This document shows positions 45,335 to 54,840 of a stretch of 64,000 nucleotides of DNA, piece after piece. The notes below the pieces were generated by a model. The model searched no databases and had not been told where the DNA came from. It was given only the letters and a program-made list of their open reading frames with translations. Position numbers and translations under genes: made by a program. Origin of the DNA: JANSWP01 sp041941305 (lineage in GTDB: Bacteria > Bacteroidota > Bacteroidia > Chitinophagales > Saprospiraceae); contig JBGTQJ010000001.1 in NCBI GenBank assembly GCA_041941305.1, forward strand, positions 248,001-312,000, read 5' to 3'. Position 1 is the first letter of the stretch, and the number at the start of each line of letters is the position of its first letter.

Positions 45335-46162
45335 CTACCAATCCCCAAATGCACCTCCTCCATCAAAGCCACCAAAACCGCCTCCGCCAAAGCCGCCAAA
45401 GCCTCCGCCACCGCTTCCGCCAAAGCCGCCTCCGCCACCCCAGTCACCACCGGGGATGAATATCCAACCTCCACCTCTGCGTCTCTTTCGTCTTCTTTTG
45501 TGAGGATGATCATTGTCATATCTGCCTCCACGATAATATCCGCCTCCATCATCATTTCTATTGATCCAGATAATAAATAGAACAACTGCCAGGAGAACAA
45601 AAAATTGCCAGGGGAACTCACTCTCCTGTCCACGACGTCGAGGATTTTCATTCTGAAATTCGCCACTAGCCAGCTGAAAAATAACATCCGTGGCTCTATC
45701 CAATCCACCGTAATAATGATTTTCACGAAAAGCAGGTGCCAATACCTGGCTGATGATTCTTTTGGCTATCGCATCCGGTATATTTCCTTGTAAACCTTTT
45801 CCAACGTGAATGCCCATTTTTCTATCCTGAATAGCCACATAGATTAAAACTCCGTTCCATTTTCCTTCTCGTCCAATCCCCCATTCCCTGGCTATTCGGA
45901 ATGAATAATCAAACAGATCGTCACCTTCCAGGGAATTTTCTATCACTATTGCAATTTGAGAAGAAGTAGTATCATCGTAGGCGACCAATTTTCGTTCCAG
46001 CGCGTTCGCTTCACTGGCATTCAATACACCAACATAGTCATTGACCAATCTCGGAGGGTTGGGTACCGGGGGCGGTTCTTTCGCAAAAAGGCTTATAGTG
46101 CCTATTAGAAAGAGACATAAAAAAAAGAGTTTAACCAGAGTGGTATTTGAAAATTTTATCAT
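45335..46162 (-). CDS. TPM-domain protein (YgcG family), secreted, glycine-rich tail
   Basis: This 275-residue protein has a signal peptide (LVKLFFLCLFLIGTISLFA) and a TPM domain (about 40-170, RLVNDYVGVLNASEANALER, DDTTSSQIAIVIENS). A membrane helix (WQFFVLLAVVLFIIWI) and a GGGGFGG-rich C-terminus follow, typical of YgcG. It lies in a group with a second TPM gene and lemA, a common arrangement of unknown envelope function. Confidence 0.92.
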   Translation of the reverse strand: MIKFSNTTLVKLFFLCLFLIGTISLFAKEPPPVPNPPRLVNDYVGVLNASEANALERKLVAYDDTTSSQIAIVIENSLEGDDLFDYSFRIAREWGIGREGKWNGVLIYVAIQDRKMGIHVGKGLQGNIPDAIAKRIISQVLAPAFRENHYYGGLDRATDVIFQLASGEFQNENPRRRGQESEFPWQFFVLLAVVLFIIWINRNDDGGGYYRGGRYDNDHPHKRRRKRRRGGGWIFIPGGDWGGGGGFGGSGGGGFGGFGGGGFGGFDGGGAFGDW

Positions 46163-46225
46163 TGGTAGTCGTGTGACATCTTTTGATTCATTCTTGCATA
46201 TAGCATGTTTGAACCACCTAAATAA

Positions 46226-46660
46226 TTAGCTGCCATAAGAAATATCATCTGGCAATTCATTGACATCTTCCTCGCCCTGATAGGGGAAATGTTCCTGTAA
46301 CTTCTCTCCAATCAACCGAACACCTTTGCAGACACCATTTACATAATCGCCTTCTCTAAATTCCTGTTGCATGACATTTTTTACATCAACCCAAAATCCT
46401 TCAGGGACCTTTTCATTAATGCCTCTATCTCCTAAAATGGCAAACTTCTTTTGGGGAGGTACAATGAAAATTAATACACCATTGCGCAATTCGGTAGCGT
46501 CCATACCCAAATGGTGGAATACTTTATATCCATCTTCCATCACGGATTTACGGATTTTGCGTTCCAAATGAACCCGAATTTCACCAGAAGTCACTTGCTC
46601 CGCCTCCTGAATAGCATCAATAATATATTCTTCTTCTTGTTTACTGAAAAAATTGACCAT
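46226..46660 (-). CDS. Cytoplasmic-type TPM-domain protein
   Basis: This 144-residue protein is a short TPM domain without signal peptide (FFSKQEEEYIIDAIQEAEQV, SGEIRVHLERK, GVLIFIVPPQKKFAILGDRG). It lies 63 bases upstream of the longer TPM gene on the same strand. Function is unknown; the pairing with the secreted TPM protein and lemA suggests one pathway. Confidence 0.9.
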   Translation of the reverse strand: MVNFFSKQEEEYIIDAIQEAEQVTSGEIRVHLERKIRKSVMEDGYKVFHHLGMDATELRNGVLIFIVPPQKKFAILGDRGINEKVPEGFWVDVKNVMQQEFREGDYVNGVCKGVRLIGEKLQEHFPYQGEEDVNELPDDISYGS

Positions 46661-46678
46661 TCAAATTAGAAAATATAC

Positions 46679-46887
46679 CTAGGATCGTTTAAAAAATAGA
46701 TTCGGCAAATTTGATGAGGTTATTTTGAGCTAAGACGATGAAAAAAACGGAACCATAGCAGCGCTACGGTGAGTATTTTTTCCCGTCCCAAAGGGAGTCC
46801 CCTGGACAAGGGATGCCTTTGGCAGAAGAAGGCTTAGCTCAAAAGAAGCCGTCAAAATGTCGAAGTTATTCTTTAAATGATCCCTAG
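46679..46887. repeat. Imperfect palindromic element (CTAGG ends)
   Basis: Left end CTAGGATCGTTTAAAAAATA and the reverse complement of the right end, CTAGGGATCATTTAAAGAAT, match over roughly 57 bases, including TTTTGAGCTAAG on both sides. The core contains CATAGCAGCGCTACGGTGAG and a CCAAAGG/CCTTTGG pair. It fills the gap between the TPM gene and lemA. Confidence 0.8.
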
Positions 46888-46924
46888 TCCAAAGCGATGA
46901 CTACTTTTTTTGCCTTGAATAGAA

Positions 46925-46966
46925 TTTTAGAAAGACACCAATCTTTTAAAAGGTGTCCTTCTAAAA
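46925..46966. terminator. Hairpin downstream of lemA
   Basis: TTTTAGAAAGACACC faces GGTGTCCTTCTAAAA with one mismatch in 15. On the minus strand it follows the lemA stop. Confidence 0.65.
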
Positions 46967-47021
46967 ATATTTCTTGTGCCTGAAAAGAGCTGTCAAAACT
47001 CAGATAGGGTAAAACGATTTT

Positions 47022-47606
47022 TTAGAAATTTACCTTAGGCGCTACGTCCGAACCTTCTTGTGCTTCGAATTGTGACTTTTCATCAAAGCCAAACACGGTT
47101 GCAAAGAAATTACCAGGAAAGCGGCGCACTCCGATATTGTACTTAGTTACTGCATCATTGTAATTGTCCCGAGCTACTTTGATTCTATTTTCAGTGCCTT
47201 CCAATTGGGCCTGTAATTCTACAAAACCAGAATTGGCTTTCAAATCGGGATATCGCTCAACAGTTACCAGCAATCTTCCCAAAGCGGAACTCAGTTGCCC
47301 CTGTGCCTGTTGAAATTCAGCCATTTTTTCTGCAGAAATATTAGTAGGGTCAATATTGACAGAAGTTGCTCTGGCTCTTGCTTGTACAACAGATTCCAAA
47401 GTGCTTTTTTCAAAATCCGCCTGTCCTTTGACAGTGGAAACCAAATTGGGAATCAAATCTGCCCTTCGTTGATATGCACTTTGCACCTTTCCCCATGAAT
47501 TTTCTACAATTGCCTCTTGTTCTACAAAGCTGTTGTATTTCCCACAACCCATAAATGTTAGTATCAAACCGATTAGAATCAAGGCGATAAGTGTAATAGA
47601 TCTCAT
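47022..47606 (-). CDS. lemA: LemA family protein
   Basis: This 194-residue protein has an N-terminal hydrophobic anchor (LIALILIGLILTFMGC, with a possible lipobox cysteine) and a long helical domain with the LemA features NSFVEQEAIVENSWGKVQSA, YQRRADLIPNLVSTVKG and YNDAVTKYN. The C-terminus ends in FPGNFFATVFGF. LemA proteins accompany TPM-domain proteins, as here. Function unclear; inner or outer membrane association is expected. Confidence 0.95.
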   Translation of the reverse strand: MRSITLIALILIGLILTFMGCGKYNSFVEQEAIVENSWGKVQSAYQRRADLIPNLVSTVKGQADFEKSTLESVVQARARATSVNIDPTNISAEKMAEFQQAQGQLSSALGRLLVTVERYPDLKANSGFVELQAQLEGTENRIKVARDNYNDAVTKYNIGVRRFPGNFFATVFGFDEKSQFEAQEGSDVAPKVNF

Positions 47607-47637
47607 TGTTTTTAAAGTTTTGTTTTATTGTTTCTAG

Positions 47638-47840
47638 TTAGAGTTTGTTTAAAAATTTAAAGAATTGTGCCAAAGGCATCCCTATAGGAAAAATCAAGAG
47701 TTTGTGGTTCTGACGAAAAAAAGCAAGATGATTTTGTCAGGACAAATGAATATTGATTTTTGAAGTCAGGTTCGCAAAATATTGGTTTTTCCCAAAGGGA
47801 TGCCTGTGGCACAGGAAGTTAAAATTTAAACAAGCTCGTA
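47638..47840. repeat. TGTTTAAA-family inverted-repeat element, copy 3
   Basis: Ends are TTAGAGTTTGTTTAAAAATT and, in reverse complement, TACGAGCTTGTTTAAATTTT. Inside, CCAAAGGCATCCCT faces AGGGATGCCTGTGG. The right 50 bases recur almost unchanged, inverted, at 50167-50237. It is 203 bases with no gene. Confidence 0.85.
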
Positions 47841-47943
47841 TTTTAGTGGAAATGATTAACCACAAAACATTTCTAGGAACTGGTTCAATTTTTATTGACT
47901 TCCAAAACTGCAAAAGTCACAAATTCCGCTTAAAACATGGTTA

Positions 47944-48504
47944 TCATTTTGGAAAAGCTTCTAATTCAAATACTCGTTTAGCTTGATTGAAGTGTCTTTC
48001 CCCGTGATTGCCAAGTACCGTACAGGCAGTTTTCAAAGTATAGGTAATGAATTTTGCAACTGGAGAAGAAATCACTATCTCTGAATGTGAAAACGAGTCC
48101 AATTGTTTTATCAATTCGGCTAAGTCCCTGTTTTGTTCTACGAAATCCTCTACTATGCTGTCAGGAATGTCACTTTTTGCGGGCTCAAAAGGCGCCATCG
48201 TTTTAGCTTTCAAAGTAGGTTCGGGAAGCGTACTCTTTAGAACCATTTTCCCCCAAAAATCCAGTAGCCATCCTCTCTTTTCAAAAAAGTTCATTTCCCT
48301 GTTCCCAGCTAATAACTTTTTGAAAATCTCTATGTACAATTTATTAGTTACGATCAAATGATCGAGACACTGCCCAACACTCCATTTTTTGGGATGTGGT
48401 TTCCAATTGAGTTGCTCATAATTCAAATTACCAAACTCATCCTTGGAGGATTTGGAGACCTGCTCAAGTTGAGCTATAACTACATTGAGATATTCGTTTT
48501 TCAT
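47944..48504 (-). CDS. DinB-like protein
   Basis: This 186-residue helical protein has a DinB-type four-helix bundle: an N-terminal helix, LNWKPHPKKWSVGQCLDHLI with the first metal-ligand histidine, and a C-terminal LGNHGERHFNQAKRV with two more histidines. Members bind a metal and some act as thiol-dependent transferases. The substrate is unknown. Confidence 0.88.
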   Translation of the reverse strand: MKNEYLNVVIAQLEQVSKSSKDEFGNLNYEQLNWKPHPKKWSVGQCLDHLIVTNKLYIEIFKKLLAGNREMNFFEKRGWLLDFWGKMVLKSTLPEPTLKAKTMAPFEPAKSDIPDSIVEDFVEQNRDLAELIKQLDSFSHSEIVISSPVAKFITYTLKTACTVLGNHGERHFNQAKRVFELEAFPK

Positions 48505-48584
48505 ATTGACTAGATTACATAAATCCTGAAAAAAAGTTTTAGTTGGGAGAATAAAAATAATTCAACCCAAAGAAAAAAGACCCT

Positions 48585-48605
48585 ACAACTGACAACCGAC
48601 AACCA
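48585..48605. repeat. Short heptamer tract, three units
   Basis: ACAACTG, ACAACCG, ACAACCA, three 7-base units just past the end of the propeller lipoprotein gene; the same words as the right arm of the 33951 hairpin. Confidence 0.7.
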
Positions 48606-48608
48606 AAT

Positions 48609-49616
48609 CTACTCCCGCTGCACAGTCACTCCATAAATCACATCTCCATCTTGAGCAAACTCTCGGATCTTTTCGATTGGAGTCTGGAAAGTTTCTAACC
48701 AGGTCATTCCCCAGTCTTTGGATTGATAGACTCCGTCATGATGACAAGCAATAAGAACATCATTGATTTTTACCATATCAAATACATACGCATAGGAAGC
48801 CATTCCCTTGTCTCGCCTTTCCCAGGTTTTGCCCCAGTCTTCTGATATTTCCGTTCCATGAGAGATGTACATCCCAACAATCTTTTCATCTAGAACCGCA
48901 AGATTGTGAATGGATTTGTCATTGGAAATCCAATTCCAGGTTTCTCCATTATCGGCTGAAATCAAAATCCCTCGTTGTGTACCAGCCAAAAATTTGTCTC
49001 CTGATTTTCGAATTTCAACAGTTTGAACTGACTGGTATACTTCTTTCCATTCAAAATCTACAATACTCGCTTTCATAATCCCAAAATTTTGTCCCAGCAA
49101 TATTTCATTTCCAAATGGCAAAATGGAAATTGCGCTTAAGTCTTTCAGGTTATTATTCAAAGATTGCCAGGTGTTGCCATTGTCTTCAGTTTTAAAGATA
49201 CCTGCTTCATAAACACCAACATATATGATAGGGTCATCTACCACCAATGCCGTGATTTTAGGATTCGGTAAGCCATCTCCTATTTGTTGCCACCTTAAGT
49301 CTCCATATTTCCTCATATACAAACCATGCCCCTCTGTAGAAAGTACCAAACCATCTTCCTTCACAGCAATAAATGAACATTGTAAATCATCTGGGAGATT
49401 TTCTTTAATGGAAATCCAGCTCAAGCCATAATCCAAAGATTGATAGATAATTCCACGGTTTGAGTTTTCTGAAACTCCAGGCAAAAGTGTCGTTTCAACA
49501 AATTCTGGATTTTGGGTTTTGGCTTTTTCATTGCAGGCAAAGAGGATGCAAATGAAGAGAAAGAAAAACATTTTTTGTAGAAAGGGAAATTTGGAAATTG
49601 TTTGTGGTTGATGCAT
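48609..49616 (-). CDS. Beta-propeller lipoprotein (sialidase/BNR-like repeats)
   Basis: This protein of about 335 residues starts MHQPQTIS and has a hydrophobic segment with a lipobox-like FFFLFICILFACNEK. The rest is repeats of the BNR/photosystem-assembly-factor type (GNTWQSLNNNL, NGETWNWISNDK, GKTWERRDKG, GMTWLETF), forming a beta-propeller. It is not an obvious sialidase; no catalytic arginine triad is evident. It starts two bases after the trmH-type gene stops. Confidence 0.82.
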   Translation of the reverse strand: MHQPQTISKFPFLQKMFFFLFICILFACNEKAKTQNPEFVETTLLPGVSENSNRGIIYQSLDYGLSWISIKENLPDDLQCSFIAVKEDGLVLSTEGHGLYMRKYGDLRWQQIGDGLPNPKITALVVDDPIIYVGVYEAGIFKTEDNGNTWQSLNNNLKDLSAISILPFGNEILLGQNFGIMKASIVDFEWKEVYQSVQTVEIRKSGDKFLAGTQRGILISADNGETWNWISNDKSIHNLAVLDEKIVGMYISHGTEISEDWGKTWERRDKGMASYAYVFDMVKINDVLIACHHDGVYQSKDWGMTWLETFQTPIEKIREFAQDGDVIYGVTVQRE

Positions 49617-49618
49617 AG

Positions 49619-50143
49619 TTATTGTTTTGGTAACAACGAATATAATGCAATCCCTGCTGCACAAGCGACATTCATAGAAGTATTCACTCCAAACATGGGA
49701 ATATGTATACTTTGGTTTGCCATTTCCAATAATTCATCAGAAACACCATGTTGTTCATTGCCCAATATCAAAATCGTTTCGCCTGGTGGAACATATTCAT
49801 TAAAGGGGATACTTTGATTGGTCCATTCCAAGGCAGTCAGGTTACAAGTCTGTTTTAAAACAACAATTTCGTCTAAAGAGTCCAAAATTTCATAAGGCAC
49901 ATATCTGGAAGCATAACGAGAAACCCGTTCCATTTTTTTGGAATCAAGTTTCCAATCTGGTGTCCCATAAACATAGATTTTTTGCACCCTGGCTGCATCT
50001 GCTAACCTAAAAATGGCTCCTACATTTCGGATGTCAAATACCCGATCCAATAAAAGGGAAATGGGGTGCCGATTTTGGTTAATAGTATCCAGGTAAGATT
50101 CCAGGTCAGGACGTTCTTCACGGAAAGTTCTTTGCTGTTCCAT
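49619..50143 (-). CDS. TrmH/SpoU-family RNA 2'-O-methyltransferase
   Basis: This 174-residue protein has the SPOUT knot motifs: motif 1 RVFDIRNVGAIFRLADAA, motif 2 LILGNEQHGVSDELLE, and motif 3 IHIPMFGVNTSMNVACAAGI. These enzymes methylate ribose in tRNA or rRNA using S-adenosylmethionine. No N-terminal RNA-binding domain is present, so a tRNA target of the TrmH type is the likelier choice. Confidence 0.93.
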   Translation of the reverse strand: MEQQRTFREERPDLESYLDTINQNRHPISLLLDRVFDIRNVGAIFRLADAARVQKIYVYGTPDWKLDSKKMERVSRYASRYVPYEILDSLDEIVVLKQTCNLTALEWTNQSIPFNEYVPPGETILILGNEQHGVSDELLEMANQSIHIPMFGVNTSMNVACAAGIALYSLLPKQ

Positions 50144-50166
50144 ACTTTTTCTTTGTTGGATACAAA

Positions 50167-50237
50167 TACGAGCTTGTTTAAATTTTTACTTCCTGTACCA
50201 CAGGCATCCCCTGGCACAGATTTTAAACAAACTCTAA
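50167..50237. repeat. TGTTTAAA-family element, short copy 4
   Basis: It begins TACGAGCTTGTTTAAATTTT and continues ACTTCCTGTACCACAGGCAT, nearly identical to the right end of copy 3 read backwards. It ends TTTTAAACAAACTCTAA, the inverse of the left end of copy 3. It looks like an internally deleted form of that element. Confidence 0.85.
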
Positions 50238-50293
50238 ACAAAAATCCCCATAGCTTGAATACTGATGAATTAGACTTAGCGCTACTAAAGCTA

Positions 50294-53200
50294 TCATCTG
50301 AGTAATAAAACATCTCCTTTTAAGATTTCTCTTCTTCCATCTACAAATTCAATTTCGGCAAAGTAGACATATACACCAGCCCCCAAAGCTTCCCCTTTGT
50401 GTTCTCCATCCCAGCCAAATTTAGCATCGTTCGGAGAGAAATTTTCAGCAGAATAAATATGTGCTCCCCATCGATCAAATATTTGCAGAGCGTAGACTTG
50501 AGCAACCACATTGGGTTTAGCCAAAATCGTGAAAACATCATTATTCCCATCACCATTTGGGGAGAAAACATTTGGTATGTAAACACCCAAACCTTTTTGA
50601 ACAAAAATCTGGATGGTAGCTGTACCAAAGCAACCCTGGTTGTCCATAATTTGAACAGTGTATTCAGTATTTTGAGTTGGCGTTGCTATGGGAGTGAGGC
50701 AATCAGAGCAGTCCAAACCAATAGCAGGGGTCCAAAGGATTTCAGCGATTTCACTCTCTAAAATGTTAAAAGTTGGAATAATCTCATAGCTATCTCCTAG
50801 TTGTAACGCTACTAATTCTTCCAAAAATATGGCTGGGCTTTGAGCATCAGAAATTTCTATGCTTGCTTCAAGAATGCAATCGTCACTATCCTGAATTTGC
50901 AAAATGTAAGGACCCGGATCCAGGTTTTCAAATATAGGGTCAGATTGAAAACTTGCACCACTATTGATAGAATATTGGTAAGGACCATTACCACCATTGA
51001 CATTCCCGAAAAGAACATTTCCAAAGGGTTCAAGACAAGTTGGATTAGTAAGCTCATAATCAAAATCAATGAGGATGCTTTCAGAAATGACAACCGCGTC
51101 GCTGGAGGAACAGCCATTTTCAGTGTTGATAACGGTTAGCGAATAGGTACCTGGCTTATTTACCAGAGGCTCCAAAGTCATTTCACCACTAAGAATATTG
51201 CCATCAGCAGTCGTCCATAACAGGCTGGGAATAGCAACATTTTGGACATTACCATTTAGACTAATTTCACTTAGATTACAATTTAATTCTATTGGTTGCC
51301 CCGCATCTACACCTGGTGGTGTGATGTCTTGTTCTACCAATACCTGATTGCTTTCAGTACAATTGTTATCTGTATCCAGAATAGTTAAAATATAGGTTCC
51401 AATTGAATTAATTTCAGGGGTCAGGGTCGAAGATCCGGATAGAATATTTCCGTCTGCTGTGGTCCAATTGTATTGAAAATTAAGCCCTTGACTTGAATTC
51501 GAAGCATCGAGTTGCAGTTCGGTTTGAGCACAGGTCAACAAATCTGGCAGTTCAATTTGAACCTCTGGAGGCTGATTGTTTCCAATAACTTGTACCAGAT
51601 CGGTATTGGTGCAACCATTCAGGGTATTCAGGACTTCAATAGTATAAAAGCCATCTTCATCAATTTCAGGAGTCAGGGTATTCGCCCCGGAAACGATATT
51701 ACCTGTTGTTGTTGTCCAGGAGTATTGAAATTCAATACCCTGACTTGAATTGGAGCCATCCAGATTAAGAATTGGTACAAAACAATCTATTGTCAAATCT
51801 GCTCCTGCATCAGCAGTTGGCTCCTCATTATCTGCTATTAATTCTACACTTGCTGAACTGCTACAACCATTTTCATTATTGATGACAAAAATTTCATAAA
51901 TACCTCCTTCAGTTGCATTTAACTCTAAAATACTGCCTCCTGGTTGAATGTTTCCACCGTCCGTTTCCCAAAAATAACTAAACTGCGGACCCTGACTTGA
52001 CCCCGTCGCATCAATCAGCACAAAATCTACCCAACAAGTTAGCGTATCAGAAACTGTGACTTCAGCTACTGGCAATTCACCTCCATCCTCGACTTTAACT
52101 ATTTGAGTAGCAGAACATGCGTTTAAGGTATTTATCAAAGTTAACTCATAAATACCAGGTTGATCAACCACGGGATTTGGGCTATCGCTACCACTTACGA
52201 TATTGCCTGTTTGGGTACTCCACTGGAAAATCATCGAGGGGTCAGAACTGGAATTAGTTGCATCCAATGTTACTTCTTGTATATTACAATTGAGGGTATC
52301 TGCTTCCAGAATCTCGATAATAGGAGGAATGGTATCTGTATCTACTGTTACTTCTGAGGAGTTTTCACAATTATTCAATGTATTGAGGACTGTTAAAATA
52401 TAGGTGCCAGGTGTACCAATAGTTGGATTCGGGGAGCCATCACCGTTAATGATTGTGCCGTCAGATGTCGTCCAGGTATAGTTGTATTGAGATCCTGAGC
52501 TGGAATTGCTTCCATCCAATTGAATAAAAGAAGTTGCACAACTAAATGGTGCAGGAGGAGCAATGGCTACAGCAGGAAGCATCTCATCTTGTGTCACTTC
52601 CACCCAATCAAAATCAGTGCACCCATTGATAGTATTGGTAACTGTCAACATATAATTGCCCGGAGCATCTACCAAAATGACAATAGAATCTTGTGCTGAA
52701 ATAACATTCCCATCCGAAGTTACCCATTCGTAAATAAATTCATCACCGATACTGGAAGTGAAGCCGTCTAACTCAGCAGTGTCATTATCACAATCCAGAT
52801 TGGCATTATTATTCGCATTGGCATCTGGGGGCTCTAAATTTTCCAATACCACCATTGTATCCACACTTTCACAATCTGTGCTATCATTCCATATAATCAA
52901 TTCATAAATCCCGGGAAGGTCAACAATTGGGTTCAAGGTTTCTTCCCCACTGACGATATTACCATTCGGGGTATCCCATTCATAAAATATATTGGAACCA
53001 GTTGAACCACTTCCATTTAGGGTAAGGGTGGTTTCAACACATGTCAAATACATAGTATCCCCAGCTTCTACCGCTGGAAAATCAGCAAAACCATTAACAA
53101 TAACCGTTTCAGAGACGAAGCAATTTGCTACAGTATCCGTTATTTCAAGAAAGTAAGCTCCTGGAGCATTCACTTGCACAGTAAAATCATTATCCGGTCC

Positions 53201-54172
53201 AATAATATTGCCATCCAAAGTAAGCCAGAAAACAGCGATATTATCATTATCTGAAGAGTTGGTTCCATCCAGCGTAATTTCAGGATTTTCGCAGGAAATT
53301 TCATCTGGAGCAGCAATATTTACAATAGGATAATCGAATAAACTGACTTCTACACTATCCTGATTGTTGCAATCGTCCTTTTCTACATTAAAAAAATACA
53401 ATCCAGGAGCGCCTACTGTGGGGTTTAAGGTACCCTCGCCGTTTAATATGCTCCCATTCATCGTAAACCAACTAATTGTAACGTTTTGAGTATCTCCCTG
53501 AATGGTTCCATTTAATTGAACCTCTCCTCCGTTACAAATAGATAGTGGCATTCCCGCATCAATATCTGGAATATCCAAGTCCTGTAAGACTTCAACAGTA
53601 TATGAACCTACACAATCTGTTTGCTCATTGGTAACTGAAAGGGTATAAAATCCAGGAGCTGAAATCGTTGGGTTCAATCCATTTTCACCGACTATGATAT
53701 TGCCTCCTTGTGTCGTCCATTCATAACTAAATTGATTACCCTGTGAAGAATTGGAGCCGTCTAAAACCGTAAAAGCGTTTTGACAGCTTAAAACCTCAGG
53801 ACTTTCAACAAAGACTATAGGGACATCGGCATGTTGGGTGATTTCGACAGAATCAACAGAAAAGCAATCATTACTGGTATCTGTAACCGTCAAAAAATAC
53901 CATCCCGGAGAATCTACGGTGGCTATTATGGAATCAGTGCCAGATATAATGTTTCCTTCATTAGTCTGCCAGGAGTATTCAAATTGATTGCCCTGGCTCG
54001 AATTAGTTCCATCCAACTGAAGGGTTTCGTTACCACAATCGAGTTCCGCTGAGGTACCTGCATCAGCAATTGGAGGGACAAAAACTGAATCTTTGTTCCC
54101 AAAAACTGGATTCGTCAGAAGGCATTGACTAAAAAGTAGTATTGTGATGTATCTTTTAATTCTGGTGTTCAT
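50294..54172 (-). CDS. Large PKD-like repeat adhesin with gliding-type C-terminal domain (T9SS type B)
   Basis: This 1292-residue protein has a signal peptide (YITILLFSQCLLTNPVFG) and twelve tandem modules of about 85 residues. Each opens with a Cys then LDG.NSS (for example LQLDGTNSSQGNQFEYSW) and holds a second cysteine near NDC or NGC, so one disulfide per module is possible. These are PKD/SprB-like Ig folds. The C-terminus has VYIPNVFSPNGDGNNDVF and LQIFDRWGAHIYS, then WDGEHKGEALGAGVYVY, the type B gliding-motility sorting domain. It is likely a cell-surface adhesin. A -7 box lies 30 bases upstream. Confidence 0.92.
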   Translation of the reverse strand: MNTRIKRYITILLFSQCLLTNPVFGNKDSVFVPPIADAGTSAELDCGNETLQLDGTNSSQGNQFEYSWQTNEGNIISGTDSIIATVDSPGWYFLTVTDTSNDCFSVDSVEITQHADVPIVFVESPEVLSCQNAFTVLDGSNSSQGNQFSYEWTTQGGNIIVGENGLNPTISAPGFYTLSVTNEQTDCVGSYTVEVLQDLDIPDIDAGMPLSICNGGEVQLNGTIQGDTQNVTISWFTMNGSILNGEGTLNPTVGAPGLYFFNVEKDDCNNQDSVEVSLFDYPIVNIAAPDEISCENPEITLDGTNSSDNDNIAVFWLTLDGNIIGPDNDFTVQVNAPGAYFLEITDTVANCFVSETVIVNGFADFPAVEAGDTMYLTCVETTLTLNGSGSTGSNIFYEWDTPNGNIVSGEETLNPIVDLPGIYELIIWNDSTDCESVDTMVVLENLEPPDANANNNANLDCDNDTAELDGFTSSIGDEFIYEWVTSDGNVISAQDSIVILVDAPGNYMLTVTNTINGCTDFDWVEVTQDEMLPAVAIAPPAPFSCATSFIQLDGSNSSSGSQYNYTWTTSDGTIINGDGSPNPTIGTPGTYILTVLNTLNNCENSSEVTVDTDTIPPIIEILEADTLNCNIQEVTLDATNSSSDPSMIFQWSTQTGNIVSGSDSPNPVVDQPGIYELTLINTLNACSATQIVKVEDGGELPVAEVTVSDTLTCWVDFVLIDATGSSQGPQFSYFWETDGGNIQPGGSILELNATEGGIYEIFVINNENGCSSSASVELIADNEEPTADAGADLTIDCFVPILNLDGSNSSQGIEFQYSWTTTTGNIVSGANTLTPEIDEDGFYTIEVLNTLNGCTNTDLVQVIGNNQPPEVQIELPDLLTCAQTELQLDASNSSQGLNFQYNWTTADGNILSGSSTLTPEINSIGTYILTILDTDNNCTESNQVLVEQDITPPGVDAGQPIELNCNLSEISLNGNVQNVAIPSLLWTTADGNILSGEMTLEPLVNKPGTYSLTVINTENGCSSSDAVVISESILIDFDYELTNPTCLEPFGNVLFGNVNGGNGPYQYSINSGASFQSDPIFENLDPGPYILQIQDSDDCILEASIEISDAQSPAIFLEELVALQLGDSYEIIPTFNILESEIAEILWTPAIGLDCSDCLTPIATPTQNTEYTVQIMDNQGCFGTATIQIFVQKGLGVYIPNVFSPNGDGNNDVFTILAKPNVVAQVYALQIFDRWGAHIYSAENFSPNDAKFGWDGEHKGEALGAGVYVYFAEIEFVDGRREILKGDVLLLR

Positions 54173-54201
54173 TTGGGAATGTCTGCTTTAATTTAAGTCG
54201 C

Positions 54202-54209
54202 AAAATTAG
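54202..54209 (-). promoter_or_regulatory. -7 box of the adhesin gene promoter
   Basis: On the minus strand it reads TAATTTTG, a TAnnTTTG match, 30 bases upstream of the start codon. No distal TTTG is obvious. Confidence 0.45.
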
Positions 54210-54318
54210 TGAATCTTTTTAGGCTAATTTGGAAATGAGTTTGCTTTTGCCAATTGCGAGGCAAATCAATAGTATTTAACACTTTTGCATTCCTTTTTTT
54301 GACAAACCATTCAATACA

Positions 54319-54840
54319 ATGATTCTTGAAAACCTTAGTACAAACCGCTTAACATTTAGAAAGCTTACAAGTACAGATAAACCCTACCTGATGGAGTTTT
54401 TCCGGGATGAGGAAGCAACCCGTTATTTGTACATCAAAGAGGAATTAAATGCTTATTGTGATGCCTGGATTGCCCGTCAACAAATGCGCTATGAAAGGGA
54501 TGGCTACAGCCTGAGCGGGTTGATTTTGAAAGAAACAGGAGCATTTATTGGACAATGTGGATTGATAAAGCAGGAAGTGGATGGAGTTGAAGAATTAGAA
54601 GTGGGTTATCACCTTTTGCCACGTTTTTGGGGCAATGGATATGCTACCGAAGCGGCGCAGGCTTGTATGCGATTTGCTCATGAAAACAATTTAGCAAAAA
54701 GCATTATTTCTATGATTGAAGTCAACAATATTCCATCTCAAAAAGTAGCGGAACGAAATGGTTTAATGAGGGAGAAAAGAATCATGTATAAAGGATTTGA
54801 CATTTATATTTATCGAAAACATCTAAGTTCCTGTTCATAA
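54319..54840 (+). CDS. GNAT acetyltransferase, RimJ/RimL type
   Basis: This 173-residue enzyme has the GNAT fold: STNRLTFRKLTSTDKPYLME, ELEVGYHLLPRFWGNGYATEAA (acetyl-CoA-binding loop, R/Q-x2-G-x-G/A type) and SQKVAERNGLMREK. It transfers acetyl groups, probably to a protein N-terminus or a small molecule. Its last codons (SSCS and stop) are formed by the left end of the repeat element at 54824-54984, so the original C-terminus may have been changed by insertion. Confidence 0.9.
   Translation: MILENLSTNRLTFRKLTSTDKPYLMEFFRDEEATRYLYIKEELNAYCDAWIARQQMRYERDGYSLSGLILKETGAFIGQCGLIKQEVDGVEELEVGYHLLPRFWGNGYATEAAQACMRFAHENNLAKSIISMIEVNNIPSQKVAERNGLMREKRIMYKGFDIYIYRKHLSSCS

Noticed and set aside
45321..45580. 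Proline/alanine-rich open frames on the plus strand
   Set aside because: They are the antisense of the glycine-rich tail of the TPM-domain gene.
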